A stretch of 64,000 nucleotides of DNA from CALBPI01 sp963922335. Its GTDB lineage: Bacteria; Pseudomonadota; Gammaproteobacteria; Steroidobacterales; Woeseiaceae. The notes beneath the pieces were generated by a model. That model saw only the letters and a program-made list of their open reading frames with translations, was not told the origin of the DNA and made no database searches. The position numbers were made by a program, and so were the translations under genes. Shown piece after piece: positions 34,260 through 41,349 of the stretch. Where the stretch lies: positions 1 through 64,000 of the forward strand of contig CAWUIB010000011.1 of NCBI GenBank assembly GCA_963922335.1. Reading direction: 5' to 3'. How positions within the stretch are numbered: the stretch's first letter is position 1; each line of letters opens with the position of its first letter.

Positions 34260-35423
34260 TTACTGTGCCCGCTGGTTGAATCGGCGTCCAACCATCGCGC
34301 TGGCGATATTCGTTTTCTGGATGTCGATCGCGCCCCCTGCGATGCCCCAGCCCCACGCATCGCGCATCCGACGTTCGATGCGGTACTCCTTGGAGTAACC
34401 ATAGCCGCCCATCAGCTGGACCGCGTTACCCGTCACGGTCCGGGCGATCTCGTTGGCAAAACACTTGGCGATTGAACTGTTCTGGATGCTGGGCATTCCC
34501 GCTTCTGCGTCAGAAATTGCGCGGTGAATCAGAAGACGGGCTGCATCCACCTGCATTTGCATTTCGGCGAGCCGAAGTTGGACCGCCTGGAAGTCGACGA
34601 TCGGCTTGCCAAACTGCTTGCGCTCCTGGACGTAGGCGAGCACTTCATCGAGCGCGCCCGCGGCCTGCGCCATTGCCATAGTTGCATTACCGCAGCGCTC
34701 GAGGTCAAACGCCTGCATGAGTTTCCCGAATCCACCGGCGCCGACAACGACATTCTCTTCAGGTAACTCCACGTTATCGAAAAAGATGTCGGAACTCGGC
34801 ACGCCGCGGAATCCCATGAGCGCCTCCTGTTCACCAAAGCTCACGCCCGGCGTGTCCTTGTCGACGAACACCGCTCCAATGCCTTTGGCGCCGGGTTGGT
34901 CGCTCATGCGGCAGTAGACGAGATAGCCGTCGGCGTGGCCGCCACCAGAGCACCATCGCTTCATGCCGTTGAGCACAACGCCGCCGGATGATTTTTCCGC
35001 TCGCGTTGTGAGGTCGGTTAGTGCAGAGCCGGCATTAGGCTCTGACATGGCGATCGCGACCACCATATCGCCACTGCACACCGCGGGCACCACGCGCGCC
35101 TTCAGTGCGTCGCTGCCGAAATGCTCGATCGCTTTTACCGGGCCTGTGCACGACTCAAACACCGGGAAGGCAATGGCCGATGAGATCTTGCCGAATTCCT
35201 CGAGGACGATCAGAGCATCGAGGCTGCTGCGCCCGAGGCCGCCCAGCGATTCCGGGATATTGATGCCGAGGAAACCCATTTCCGCGTATTCGCGGATCAG
35301 TTCGTGCGTTGGTGGTTGTGTGGTTTTCTCAATTTCATCGGCGATTTCGGGGAGGCGAGACTGGGCGTAGGTCCGCGCGGCGTCCTGCATCTCCTGTTGG
35401 TCCGGAGTCAGTGAAAAATCCAT
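34260..35423 (-). CDS. Acyl-CoA dehydrogenase family protein
   Basis: ATG 35423 with gggaggg upstream; 387 residues, the usual family length. Motifs include IAMSEPNAGSALTDL near residue 123 (first signature), KRWCSGG, and QLMGGYGYSKEYRIERRMRDA (second signature). At the canonical base position near the C-terminus (the E in YEGT of medium-chain enzymes) Gly is present (GIAGGAIDIQ). A Glu occurs in FDLERCG near residue 242, which matches the isovaleryl-CoA dehydrogenase-type position. It would introduce a 2,3-double bond in an acyl-CoA. It shares operator E with the divergent oxygenase operon. Confidence 0.9.
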   Translation of the reverse strand: MDFSLTPDQQEMQDAARTYAQSRLPEIADEIEKTTQPPTHELIREYAEMGFLGINIPESLGGLGRSSLDALIVLEEFGKISSAIAFPVFESCTGPVKAIEHFGSDALKARVVPAVCSGDMVVAIAMSEPNAGSALTDLTTRAEKSSGGVVLNGMKRWCSGGGHADGYLVYCRMSDQPGAKGIGAVFVDKDTPGVSFGEQEALMGFRGVPSSDIFFDNVELPEENVVVGAGGFGKLMQAFDLERCGNATMAMAQAAGALDEVLAYVQERKQFGKPIVDFQAVQLRLAEMQMQVDAARLLIHRAISDAEAGMPSIQNSSIAKCFANEIARTVTGNAVQLMGGYGYSKEYRIERRMRDAWGWGIAGGAIDIQKTNIASAMVGRRFNQRAQ

Positions 35424-35451
35424 GGTCTACCCTCCCGTCAGAACCGCCCGG

Positions 35452-35457
35452 AGTGTA
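35452..35457 (-). promoter_or_regulatory. Candidate -10 element for the acyl-CoA dehydrogenase
   Basis: On the minus strand this reads TACACT and begins 38 bases from the right edge of operator E. The same hexamer at the same distance follows operator B. It mirrors the TATACT element at 35516-35521 on the plus strand. Confidence 0.55.
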
Positions 35458-35477
35458 GCTCAGCCCTATTTGGAAAA

Positions 35478-35495
35478 AAACAGTCAGGCCTGTTT
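35478..35495. promoter_or_regulatory. TetR-type operator E between divergent operons
   Basis: AAACAGTC-AG-GCCTGTTT lies between the acyl-CoA dehydrogenase (minus) and the Rieske operon (plus). On both strands a -10-like hexamer starts exactly 38 bases from the near edge (TATACT at 35516 plus, TACACT at 35457 minus), so one symmetric site can block both promoters. Confidence 0.8.
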
Positions 35496-35562
35496 ATTTT
35501 CGACAAGGGCGTCTCTATACTGGAATTTCAATGATTTCCGTACGCTTCGGGGGGAGCCTTTG

Positions 35563-36777
35563 ATGGATCAGGCGGTTATTGATCGCATCACTGCTGGTAT
35601 GGCCTATGAGGCTGCGCGAGAGACACCACCAGAGGGATTTCCGGAGCTTCCACGCATTCCTGGCGGCCGCTACGTCGACCCGGCTTTCCAGGCGCTCGAG
35701 CGAGAGCACCTTTGGCGCAAGGCGTGGGTGTATGCCGGCCACATCGATGAATTCCCAAGCGCGGGCAGCTTCAAGATGTTCACTCGCACAGGTTCCCCCA
35801 TCTTCCTGATCCGCGGGCGCGATGACATTGTCCGGGCGTTCTACAATACCTGTCAGCATCGGGGTGGTCCGATCGTCAAGGAAGACTGCGGCAAAACGCG
35901 CGCGCTTGTTTGCGGCTATCACGGATGGTCGTATGACTTTGAAGGCAAGCTGATCAACATTCGCGATCGTCGGGACTTTCCGAATTTCGCCGACGATGAG
36001 CACAGACTCCAAAGCGTGCGCTGCGAACGCTTCGGCAACTGGTTGTTCGTCAGCGAAGATCCAGAGGCGGCGCCATTGCTGGAAAGCCTCGGACCTGTTC
36101 CCGCACACTTCGCGAACTTCGAAATCGACAGTCTGCGGCTGGTCGAGTCTGAGTCCTTCGACGTGGCCTGCAACGTCAAGGTGATTCAAGACGCCTTTCT
36201 TGAGGTCTACCACCTTCGCTCGATCCACCAGAAGACCGTTGACCGGTTCCTCGACCACAACGGCACGACGATCGATCTGTGGCCGCAGGGTCATTCTTTG
36301 ATGGTTACGCCCAATCGTCGGCCAGACTGGGTTGATCCTGGCACCGTAGGGATGCAGGAAATCGCGAGCATGCCTGAGATCGTGCGCACGAATAATTTCA
36401 GCTACAACATCTTTCCGAACATCGTGACGCCAACGGCGCACACCGGCATGCCGTTTATCTTGTTCTGGCCGGATACCGACAACACGATGAAGTTGGACGT
36501 GCATTGGTTTGCGCCCGACTGGGGTGACGGAGAACGCGATCCGCTTTGGGATACGAGAATCGCCAATTTCGATCGTATCCTCGAAGAGGACACTCAGTTC
36601 GCGCCGCAGATTCAGGCCTCCGTCGAGTCGCCCGGTTTCCGAGGCATTCCGTTGAACTACCAGGAACGCCGCATCTATCACTGGCATGAGGAACTCGATC
36701 GACGCATCGGTGTGGATAAGGTGCCCGAACACCTGCGCGTGGCTCCAAGGCTTGAGCCCTTTGTTGTTGACTCATGA
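35563..36777 (+). CDS. Rieske non-heme iron oxygenase, alpha subunit
   Basis: ATG 35563 follows ggggggag; 404 residues. The Rieske ligands are C-Q-H and C-G-Y-H-G-W. The iron site is NVKVIQDAFLEVYHLRSIHQ with two His, and EEDTQFAPQIQASVESPGF supplies the C-terminal carboxylate region. It is shorter than the two other oxygenases and differs in the bridging segment (QDAFLEVYH versus VDAFNETYH), so it belongs to another subgroup. It heads an operon with the HMGCS-like, thiolase and SDR genes; the next start overlaps its stop. No adjacent beta subunit or reductase is seen. Confidence 0.9.
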   Translation: MDQAVIDRITAGMAYEAARETPPEGFPELPRIPGGRYVDPAFQALEREHLWRKAWVYAGHIDEFPSAGSFKMFTRTGSPIFLIRGRDDIVRAFYNTCQHRGGPIVKEDCGKTRALVCGYHGWSYDFEGKLINIRDRRDFPNFADDEHRLQSVRCERFGNWLFVSEDPEAAPLLESLGPVPAHFANFEIDSLRLVESESFDVACNVKVIQDAFLEVYHLRSIHQKTVDRFLDHNGTTIDLWPQGHSLMVTPNRRPDWVDPGTVGMQEIASMPEIVRTNNFSYNIFPNIVTPTAHTGMPFILFWPDTDNTMKLDVHWFAPDWGDGERDPLWDTRIANFDRILEEDTQFAPQIQASVESPGFRGIPLNYQERRIYHWHEELDRRIGVDKVPEHLRVAPRLEPFVVDS

Positions 36778-38198
36778 CGCTCGGTATCGCCGACATTGCT
36801 GTCTACGTGCCTCGACGTCGCCTGCAGCGCGCGGCGATTGCGAACGCGCACGCCTGGGCAGTCCCGTCGCTTAAGGGTCAGGCCCGCGGCACTGTGGCCT
36901 CGGCCAACTGGGACGAGGACAGTGTCACGATGGCGCACGCCGCTTGTCGGCAGATTGTAGACGACACGGTATGCGGTATTCGCTTTTGTTCGACTTCCAT
37001 GCCATTCGCCGACCGCTCCCACGCCGCCCTGCTCGCAGAGGCGCTGACGCTGTCGGGCAGCATGCGGACTATGGATGTCGGAGCGTCCGCGCGAGCGGGT
37101 AGCAGCGCACTGATGGCGGCATTGATGTGTCATCAAAACGCGATCGTCGTCGCATCCGAACGCCGGTTGGCAAAGCCAGGTAGTGCCGAGGAAATCAGCT
37201 ACGGTGATGCCGCAGTGGCAATTCGCACCGGCACAGGTGACTGCATCGCTGACTACATTGGCGGTGCCAGTCGAGCCACCGACTTCGTGGATCACTACCG
37301 CTCCAGCGATGCCGACTTCGACTACGGTTTCGAGGCACGTTGGGTTCGCGATGAGGGCCAGCTCGCAGAATTGCCGGACATGCTGCCGCAGGTGCTCGCC
37401 GAGTACGACATTGCTCCCGACTCGGTCCAGTGGCTTGCGATGAATGCGCCAGCCCGCGTGCGCAAAAAGCTCGCTGGAACTGTCGGCCTGACGAACGCGC
37501 AATCCAACTTCGATTATGAGTCCAAGGTCGGTAATTGTGGTTGTGCTGATCCCTTTTTGGCCCTCGCCGAATCCCTGGCGCGCGCAAAAGCAGGTGACAT
37601 CGTCGTTTCCATCAGCTTCGGCCAGGGACTGGATGTCATGCTGTTTCGCGCCACCGGCAAGTCGCCGTCAGGGCAGGTGCTGGAAGCTATTGAGGGTGGG
37701 GAGTCAGATGACAACTATCTGAGATTCCTGAGTCACCGTGGATTGCTACAAATGGACTGGGGCAAGCGGGCGGAAAGAGATGTCCGCACAGCGCAAAGCG
37801 CTTACTACCGCGAGCGCGATCAGGTTTCCGGATTCGTCGGTGGAAAATGCCGCGTGTGTGGCACGATCCAATTTCCCAGAACGCGCGCATGTGTGAATCC
37901 CGATTGTCGAGCATTCGACTCTCAAACACCCTATCCATTCGCTGATCTCACGGGCACGGTCAAGAGTTTTACCGAAGACTGGCAGGCGTACTCGCCGGCC
38001 CCTCCTTTGATTTACGGAAACATCGGGTTCGAGGGTGGCGCCAATATTCTCATGCAGTTCACCGATACCGCTGAGGGTGAGACCAAAGTAGGGAATCGCG
38101 TCAGCATGCAATTTCGCATCAAGGACATCGATCGCGTACGCGATTTCCGTCGCTATTTCTGGAAGGCGGTTCCACAGGAGGACGTTGCGTATGGCTGA
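36774..38198 (+). CDS. HMG-CoA-synthase/thiolase-like protein lacking the catalytic Cys, fused to a DUF35 OB-fold domain
   Basis: 474 residues; ATG overlaps the oxygenase stop. Residues 1-310 look like HMG-CoA synthase (IADIAVYVPRRRL, EDSVTMAHAA, then DESKVGNCGC-like YESKVGNCGCADPFLAL). The nucleophile position, normally A-C-x-G-G after D-V/I, reads DVGASARAGSSAL with Ala106 in place of Cys. Residues about 335-474 are a DUF35 domain with rubredoxin-like zinc ribbon C-x2-C...C-x4-C (CRVCG, CVNPDC) and an OB-fold (DLTGTVKSFTEDWQ, IGFEGGANILMQF). DUF35 domains pair with thiolases and bind acyl-CoA. A non-condensing partner of the thiolase at 38191 is inferred. Confidence 0.8.
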   Translation: MTLGIADIAVYVPRRRLQRAAIANAHAWAVPSLKGQARGTVASANWDEDSVTMAHAACRQIVDDTVCGIRFCSTSMPFADRSHAALLAEALTLSGSMRTMDVGASARAGSSALMAALMCHQNAIVVASERRLAKPGSAEEISYGDAAVAIRTGTGDCIADYIGGASRATDFVDHYRSSDADFDYGFEARWVRDEGQLAELPDMLPQVLAEYDIAPDSVQWLAMNAPARVRKKLAGTVGLTNAQSNFDYESKVGNCGCADPFLALAESLARAKAGDIVVSISFGQGLDVMLFRATGKSPSGQVLEAIEGGESDDNYLRFLSHRGLLQMDWGKRAERDVRTAQSAYYRERDQVSGFVGGKCRVCGTIQFPRTRACVNPDCRAFDSQTPYPFADLTGTVKSFTEDWQAYSPAPPLIYGNIGFEGGANILMQFTDTAEGETKVGNRVSMQFRIKDIDRVRDFRRYFWKAVPQEDVAYG

Positions 38199-39390
38199 GG
38201 GTATTCGCGACAAAGTGGCCGTTATCGGAATGGGCTGCTCGAAGTTTGGTGAACGCTGGGATATGAGCGCGGCCGATCTCATGGTCGAGGCCTTCGAGGA
38301 AGGCATCGCAGACTCAGGCATCGAACGAGATCAGATCGAAGCCGCCTGGCTGGGCGTGTTTTTTGACGAACAGAACATCGGCAAGTCTGCGATTCCATTA
38401 TCGAATGCATTACGCCTGCCGAACGTGCCTGTGACCCGAGTCGAAAATCTCTGCGCAACCGGGACCGAGGCGTTTCGCGGTGCCGTATACGCGGTGGCAT
38501 CGGGGGCGTGTGATATCGCGCTGGCGCTCGGCGTAGAGAAACTTAAGGACACGGGGTTCTCGGGTTTGCCGGAACGCACGCACGGCACATTCGAGGACTT
38601 GTGGTTACCCAACTCAACAGCGCCTGGTGCGTTTGCTCAGCTCGCGAGCGCCTACAGCGCGCGACACGGCATCGATATGAGTGATCTGAAGCGTGCGATG
38701 GCGCATATCTCGGTAAAGAGCCACGACAACGGACTCAAGAATCCGAAGGCCCATCTGCATCGCGCGATCAATGAAGAGCAGGTGCTGAACGCACCACCGG
38801 TTGCGTACCCACTGGGTGTGCTCGATTGCTGCGGCGTCAGCGATGGCGCAGCGTGTGCAATCGTGGCCAAACCGGAGATCGCAAGGTCGCTTGGCAAGAC
38901 AGATATCGTATCGGTCAAGGCGCTTCAGTTGTCTATCTCGAACGGTGTCGAGGCGTCGCACAATTCGTGGGACGGCGCTCACACACTGACGACGCGTCTG
39001 GCCTCGCAGAAAGCGTATGCGGAGGCAGGTATCGACAACCCCTCCGATCAACTGGGCATGATCGAGGTGCACGATTGCTTTTCGGTCACTGAGCTTGTGG
39101 TGATGGAGGATCTCGGGTTGTCCGATCATGGCAAAGCGCCCTCAGACGTGATGGATGGTCGCTACGACGCCGATGGCGCGATTCCCTGCCAGATCGATGG
39201 GGGGCTGAAGTGCTTTGGCCATCCCATTGGCGCTAGCGGGCTTCGAATGCTGTACGAAGTCTACTTACAGCTACTTGGTCGGGCCGGCGAGCGTCAGCTG
39301 GACGGGATCGAGTTTGGGCTCACCCACAACCTGGGTGGAATTCCGAATCGCAATGTTGCAAGCATTGGGATTCTCGGAGGGCTGCAATGA
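38191..39390 (+). CDS. Thiolase family protein (SCP-x/acetyl-CoA acetyltransferase type)
   Basis: ATG 38191 with caggagg upstream; 399 residues, overlapping the previous gene by 8 bases. Active-site elements are VENLCATGTEAF with the nucleophile Cys88, VLDCCGVSDGA, EVHDCFSVTEL with the His, and CFGHPIGASGLRM near the C-terminus. Such thiolases cleave 3-ketoacyl-CoA or, in SCP-x/Ltp2-like branches, work with DUF35 partners in retro-aldol side-chain removal. The adjacent Cys-less HMGCS-DUF35 fusion makes the second option worth considering. Its stop overlaps the start of the SDR gene. Confidence 0.88.
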   Translation: MAEGIRDKVAVIGMGCSKFGERWDMSAADLMVEAFEEGIADSGIERDQIEAAWLGVFFDEQNIGKSAIPLSNALRLPNVPVTRVENLCATGTEAFRGAVYAVASGACDIALALGVEKLKDTGFSGLPERTHGTFEDLWLPNSTAPGAFAQLASAYSARHGIDMSDLKRAMAHISVKSHDNGLKNPKAHLHRAINEEQVLNAPPVAYPLGVLDCCGVSDGAACAIVAKPEIARSLGKTDIVSVKALQLSISNGVEASHNSWDGAHTLTTRLASQKAYAEAGIDNPSDQLGMIEVHDCFSVTELVVMEDLGLSDHGKAPSDVMDGRYDADGAIPCQIDGGLKCFGHPIGASGLRMLYEVYLQLLGRAGERQLDGIEFGLTHNLGGIPNRNVASIGILGGLQ

Positions 39391-40277
39391 GTACTGGTGC
39401 AGAAAAAATGCAGGATGCAAATCCGGAATGGGGCTTTAGTGATGAGGAGCTCGCGAGCATGCCGCTCGTTTACCGTGACGATCTGCTGGCGGGGAAAGTG
39501 TGCGTGTTGTCAGGCGGTGGCTCAGGCATCGGTCGGGCGACCGCGTTTGTGTTGGCCAGGCTCGGCGCCAGCGTGATGATCTGCGGTCGTCGCGAAGAAC
39601 GATTGGCGGATACCGCAGACAGCGTGAAGCGACTTACCGGGAAGGAAATCGCTTATCAGGCCATGACCATTCGAGATCCTGAACAGGTAGAAATGCTCAT
39701 GGATGAGACGTACAAGGCGTTCGGCCAGATCGATGTGTTGATCAATAACGGTGGCGGGCAGTTTCCTCAGGACGCCATCGATTTCAGCGTGAAGGGCTGG
39801 AATGCCGTCATCGACACCAACCTGAATGGCACGTGGTGGATGATGCAGGCCGCCGCCAAGCGATGGCGCGACGCAGATCGCCCTGGTCACATCATTAACG
39901 TCGTTGCGGTTATCGGTCGCGGCATGCCTCAGGTGGCGCATACCTGTGCGGCACGGGCGGGGGTGATTTATCTGTCGAAAACGGTGTCCACGGAATGGGC
40001 GCCACTCAACATTCAGGTGAACTGCGTCGCTCCCGGGTCAATCAGCACCGAGGGTTTGAACGTGTACGAGCCTGAGGTTGCCCGAATGTTCCAATACGCC
40101 AATCCGATGCATCGGTTCGGTGATGCGTTGGATATCGCACAAGCCATTGTTTACCTGGCAGCGCCATCCGGGAAGTTCATTACCGGAGAGGTGCTATCCG
40201 TTGATGGGGGCGCGCAGCAGCACGGCGAGAATTGGTCGGCCGGCATACCCGACTATTTCAAGGTGCACGGGCGCTAG
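39387..40277 (+). CDS. SDR similar to peroxisomal trans-2-enoyl-CoA reductase (PECR-type)
   Basis: 296 residues; ATG overlaps the thiolase stop. The cofactor loop is SGGGSGIGRATA near residue 43 with ICGRREER after strand 2, suggesting NADP. NNGGG replaces NNAG. The usual Y-x3-K is absent: the region reads AHTCAARAGVIYLSKTVSTE, as in PECR and 2,4-dienoyl-CoA reductases (H-S/T-x-A-A-R/K-A-G-V). The C-terminus ITGEVLSVDGGAQ is standard. It should reduce a 2-enoyl- or dienoyl-CoA. It is the last gene of the operon that begins with the Rieske oxygenase at 35563. Confidence 0.85.
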   Translation: MSTGAEKMQDANPEWGFSDEELASMPLVYRDDLLAGKVCVLSGGGSGIGRATAFVLARLGASVMICGRREERLADTADSVKRLTGKEIAYQAMTIRDPEQVEMLMDETYKAFGQIDVLINNGGGQFPQDAIDFSVKGWNAVIDTNLNGTWWMMQAAAKRWRDADRPGHIINVVAVIGRGMPQVAHTCAARAGVIYLSKTVSTEWAPLNIQVNCVAPGSISTEGLNVYEPEVARMFQYANPMHRFGDALDIAQAIVYLAAPSGKFITGEVLSVDGGAQQHGENWSAGIPDYFKVHGR

Positions 40278-40286
40278 CAGGTGCGT

Positions 40287-41132
40287 TCAGGCTGCGACCG
40301 CAGCCCGGTTGCGCAATTCGCTGATTCTGACATTCGCTCGGGTGGTCGCCGGCCTGGATAAAATCCGGGCTAACCAACTCGAGCGGTTATAAGGTTTCGG
40401 TGCATCGCGGTAGAAGCGTCCGACGTCATCGTAGACACCGAAGTCGCGCGCAACGAAGTCCGGATGGAATTGTGCGAAACAGTCAGTCTCGCCATCCCAC
40501 TCAGTGCCACCATCACGCCGCACACCGAAACCGAGTATGTCTGTGTGTGCCGACGCACCCGCCCGAAACAGCTCCGCGTCGATGATGTAGCTGTCCGTCC
40601 GGATCCACCGGTCATCTAGCCAAACCTCGACTACGGCATGGTCAACGTAATCCGAGCCTGGGTTGATCAGACCGTTGAGTACCTGCGACGAAAGCCCAAA
40701 GAATCGTTGGCGCGCCGGAATGCCGGCGCCACGAAGCAGAGCGGTCAGCAGCGTCGCCTTGGGGTTGCAGAAACCCTGCCGAGACAGCAGTACTTCGCTT
40801 GCCTTCATATCGTAGAACGCCGGAGTGAACCCGAATCGTACGTTGTCGCGGACATGGTTGTGCAGCGCGACCGCTCTCGCTTGATCGTCGCTGTGATCCT
40901 CGCGGACGCGCCGAATTAGCGTCTGCAACGCAGGGTGCGAAAAATCGAGATATTCGGTCTCCCGAAGAAAACGCGCGGGAAAGTCCTTATTCGCCACGGT
41001 AGGTTCCTCCTGAACTTTGTTGTTTTCTTGCACTGCTTTTCCTGTTTCTTTGCTAGCGGCAGTTTCTAGGATGTCTGTAATCAGGGCTGTGTTTATCTCA
41101 GGCCGTTGGGATATATGACTATAGTCTCGCAT
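40287..41132 (-). CDS. Transglutaminase-like superfamily protein
   Basis: ATG 41132 has aagggaac upstream; 281 residues. The catalytic-type triad is visible: Cys in SRQGFCNPKATLLTALLRGAGIPAR, His in DHAVVEVWLDDRWI, and Asp shortly after in TDSYIID. The first 60 residues are polar and probably unstructured (KETGKAVQENNKVQEEPT). No signal peptide is present. Members are often cysteine proteases or amidases rather than true transglutaminases. It converges on the SDR gene with a 9-base gap and lies behind the hairpin at 41182. Confidence 0.8.
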   Translation of the reverse strand: MRDYSHISQRPEINTALITDILETAASKETGKAVQENNKVQEEPTVANKDFPARFLRETEYLDFSHPALQTLIRRVREDHSDDQARAVALHNHVRDNVRFGFTPAFYDMKASEVLLSRQGFCNPKATLLTALLRGAGIPARQRFFGLSSQVLNGLINPGSDYVDHAVVEVWLDDRWIRTDSYIIDAELFRAGASAHTDILGFGVRRDGGTEWDGETDCFAQFHPDFVARDFGVYDDVGRFYRDAPKPYNRSSWLARILSRPATTRANVRISELRNRAAVAA

Positions 41133-41181
41133 TTTTTGTTCCCTTTGGATTTGAATTTTTTGTGTCAAATTTGCAACAAAT

Positions 41182-41219
41182 GGGGGCGCGCCAGGTTTTT
41201 TGGGTCCTGGCGCGCTCCC
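41182..41219 (-). terminator. Strong stem-loop after the mddA-like operon
   Basis: On the minus strand GGGAGCGCGCCAGG pairs with CCTGGCGCGCCCCC, 14 bp with one mismatch, around a 10-base A-rich loop. It starts 4 bases after the stop of the small membrane gene, the expected place for a terminator. No long T tract follows. Confidence 0.6.
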
Positions 41220-41223
41220 GCGC

Positions 41224-41349
41224 TCAGACCAGCCAATAGAGAATCAGCGGTGATGCGAGCCATGCGAGCCCTTTGATCAGAAAAAAGGTGAAGCCAAACT
41301 GACTAAGGCGGCGCAGTGCGTTGACGCGATCGATAGTGACCCCGCTCAT
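41224..41349 (-). CDS. Predicted 41-residue membrane peptide coupled to the methyltransferase
   Basis: This short gene begins at ATG 41349, overlapping the TGA of the upstream methyltransferase gene (ATGA), and ends at TGA 41226-41224. The product starts MSGVTIDRVNALRRLSQFG and continues with a single hydrophobic stretch (FTFFLIKGLAWLASPLILYW). The basic, amphipathic N-terminus suggests it stays cytoplasmic with one membrane helix. The coupling, the plausible sequence and the hairpin directly after the stop argue for a real gene. Function is unknown; a partner or regulator of the methyltransferase is inferred from position. Confidence 0.6.
   Translation of the reverse strand: MSGVTIDRVNALRRLSQFGFTFFLIKGLAWLASPLILYWLV

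Noticed and set aside
35515..36732. 405-codon open frame antisense to the Rieske oxygenase at 35563
   Set aside because: A shadow of a clear oxygenase gene; no protein motifs.
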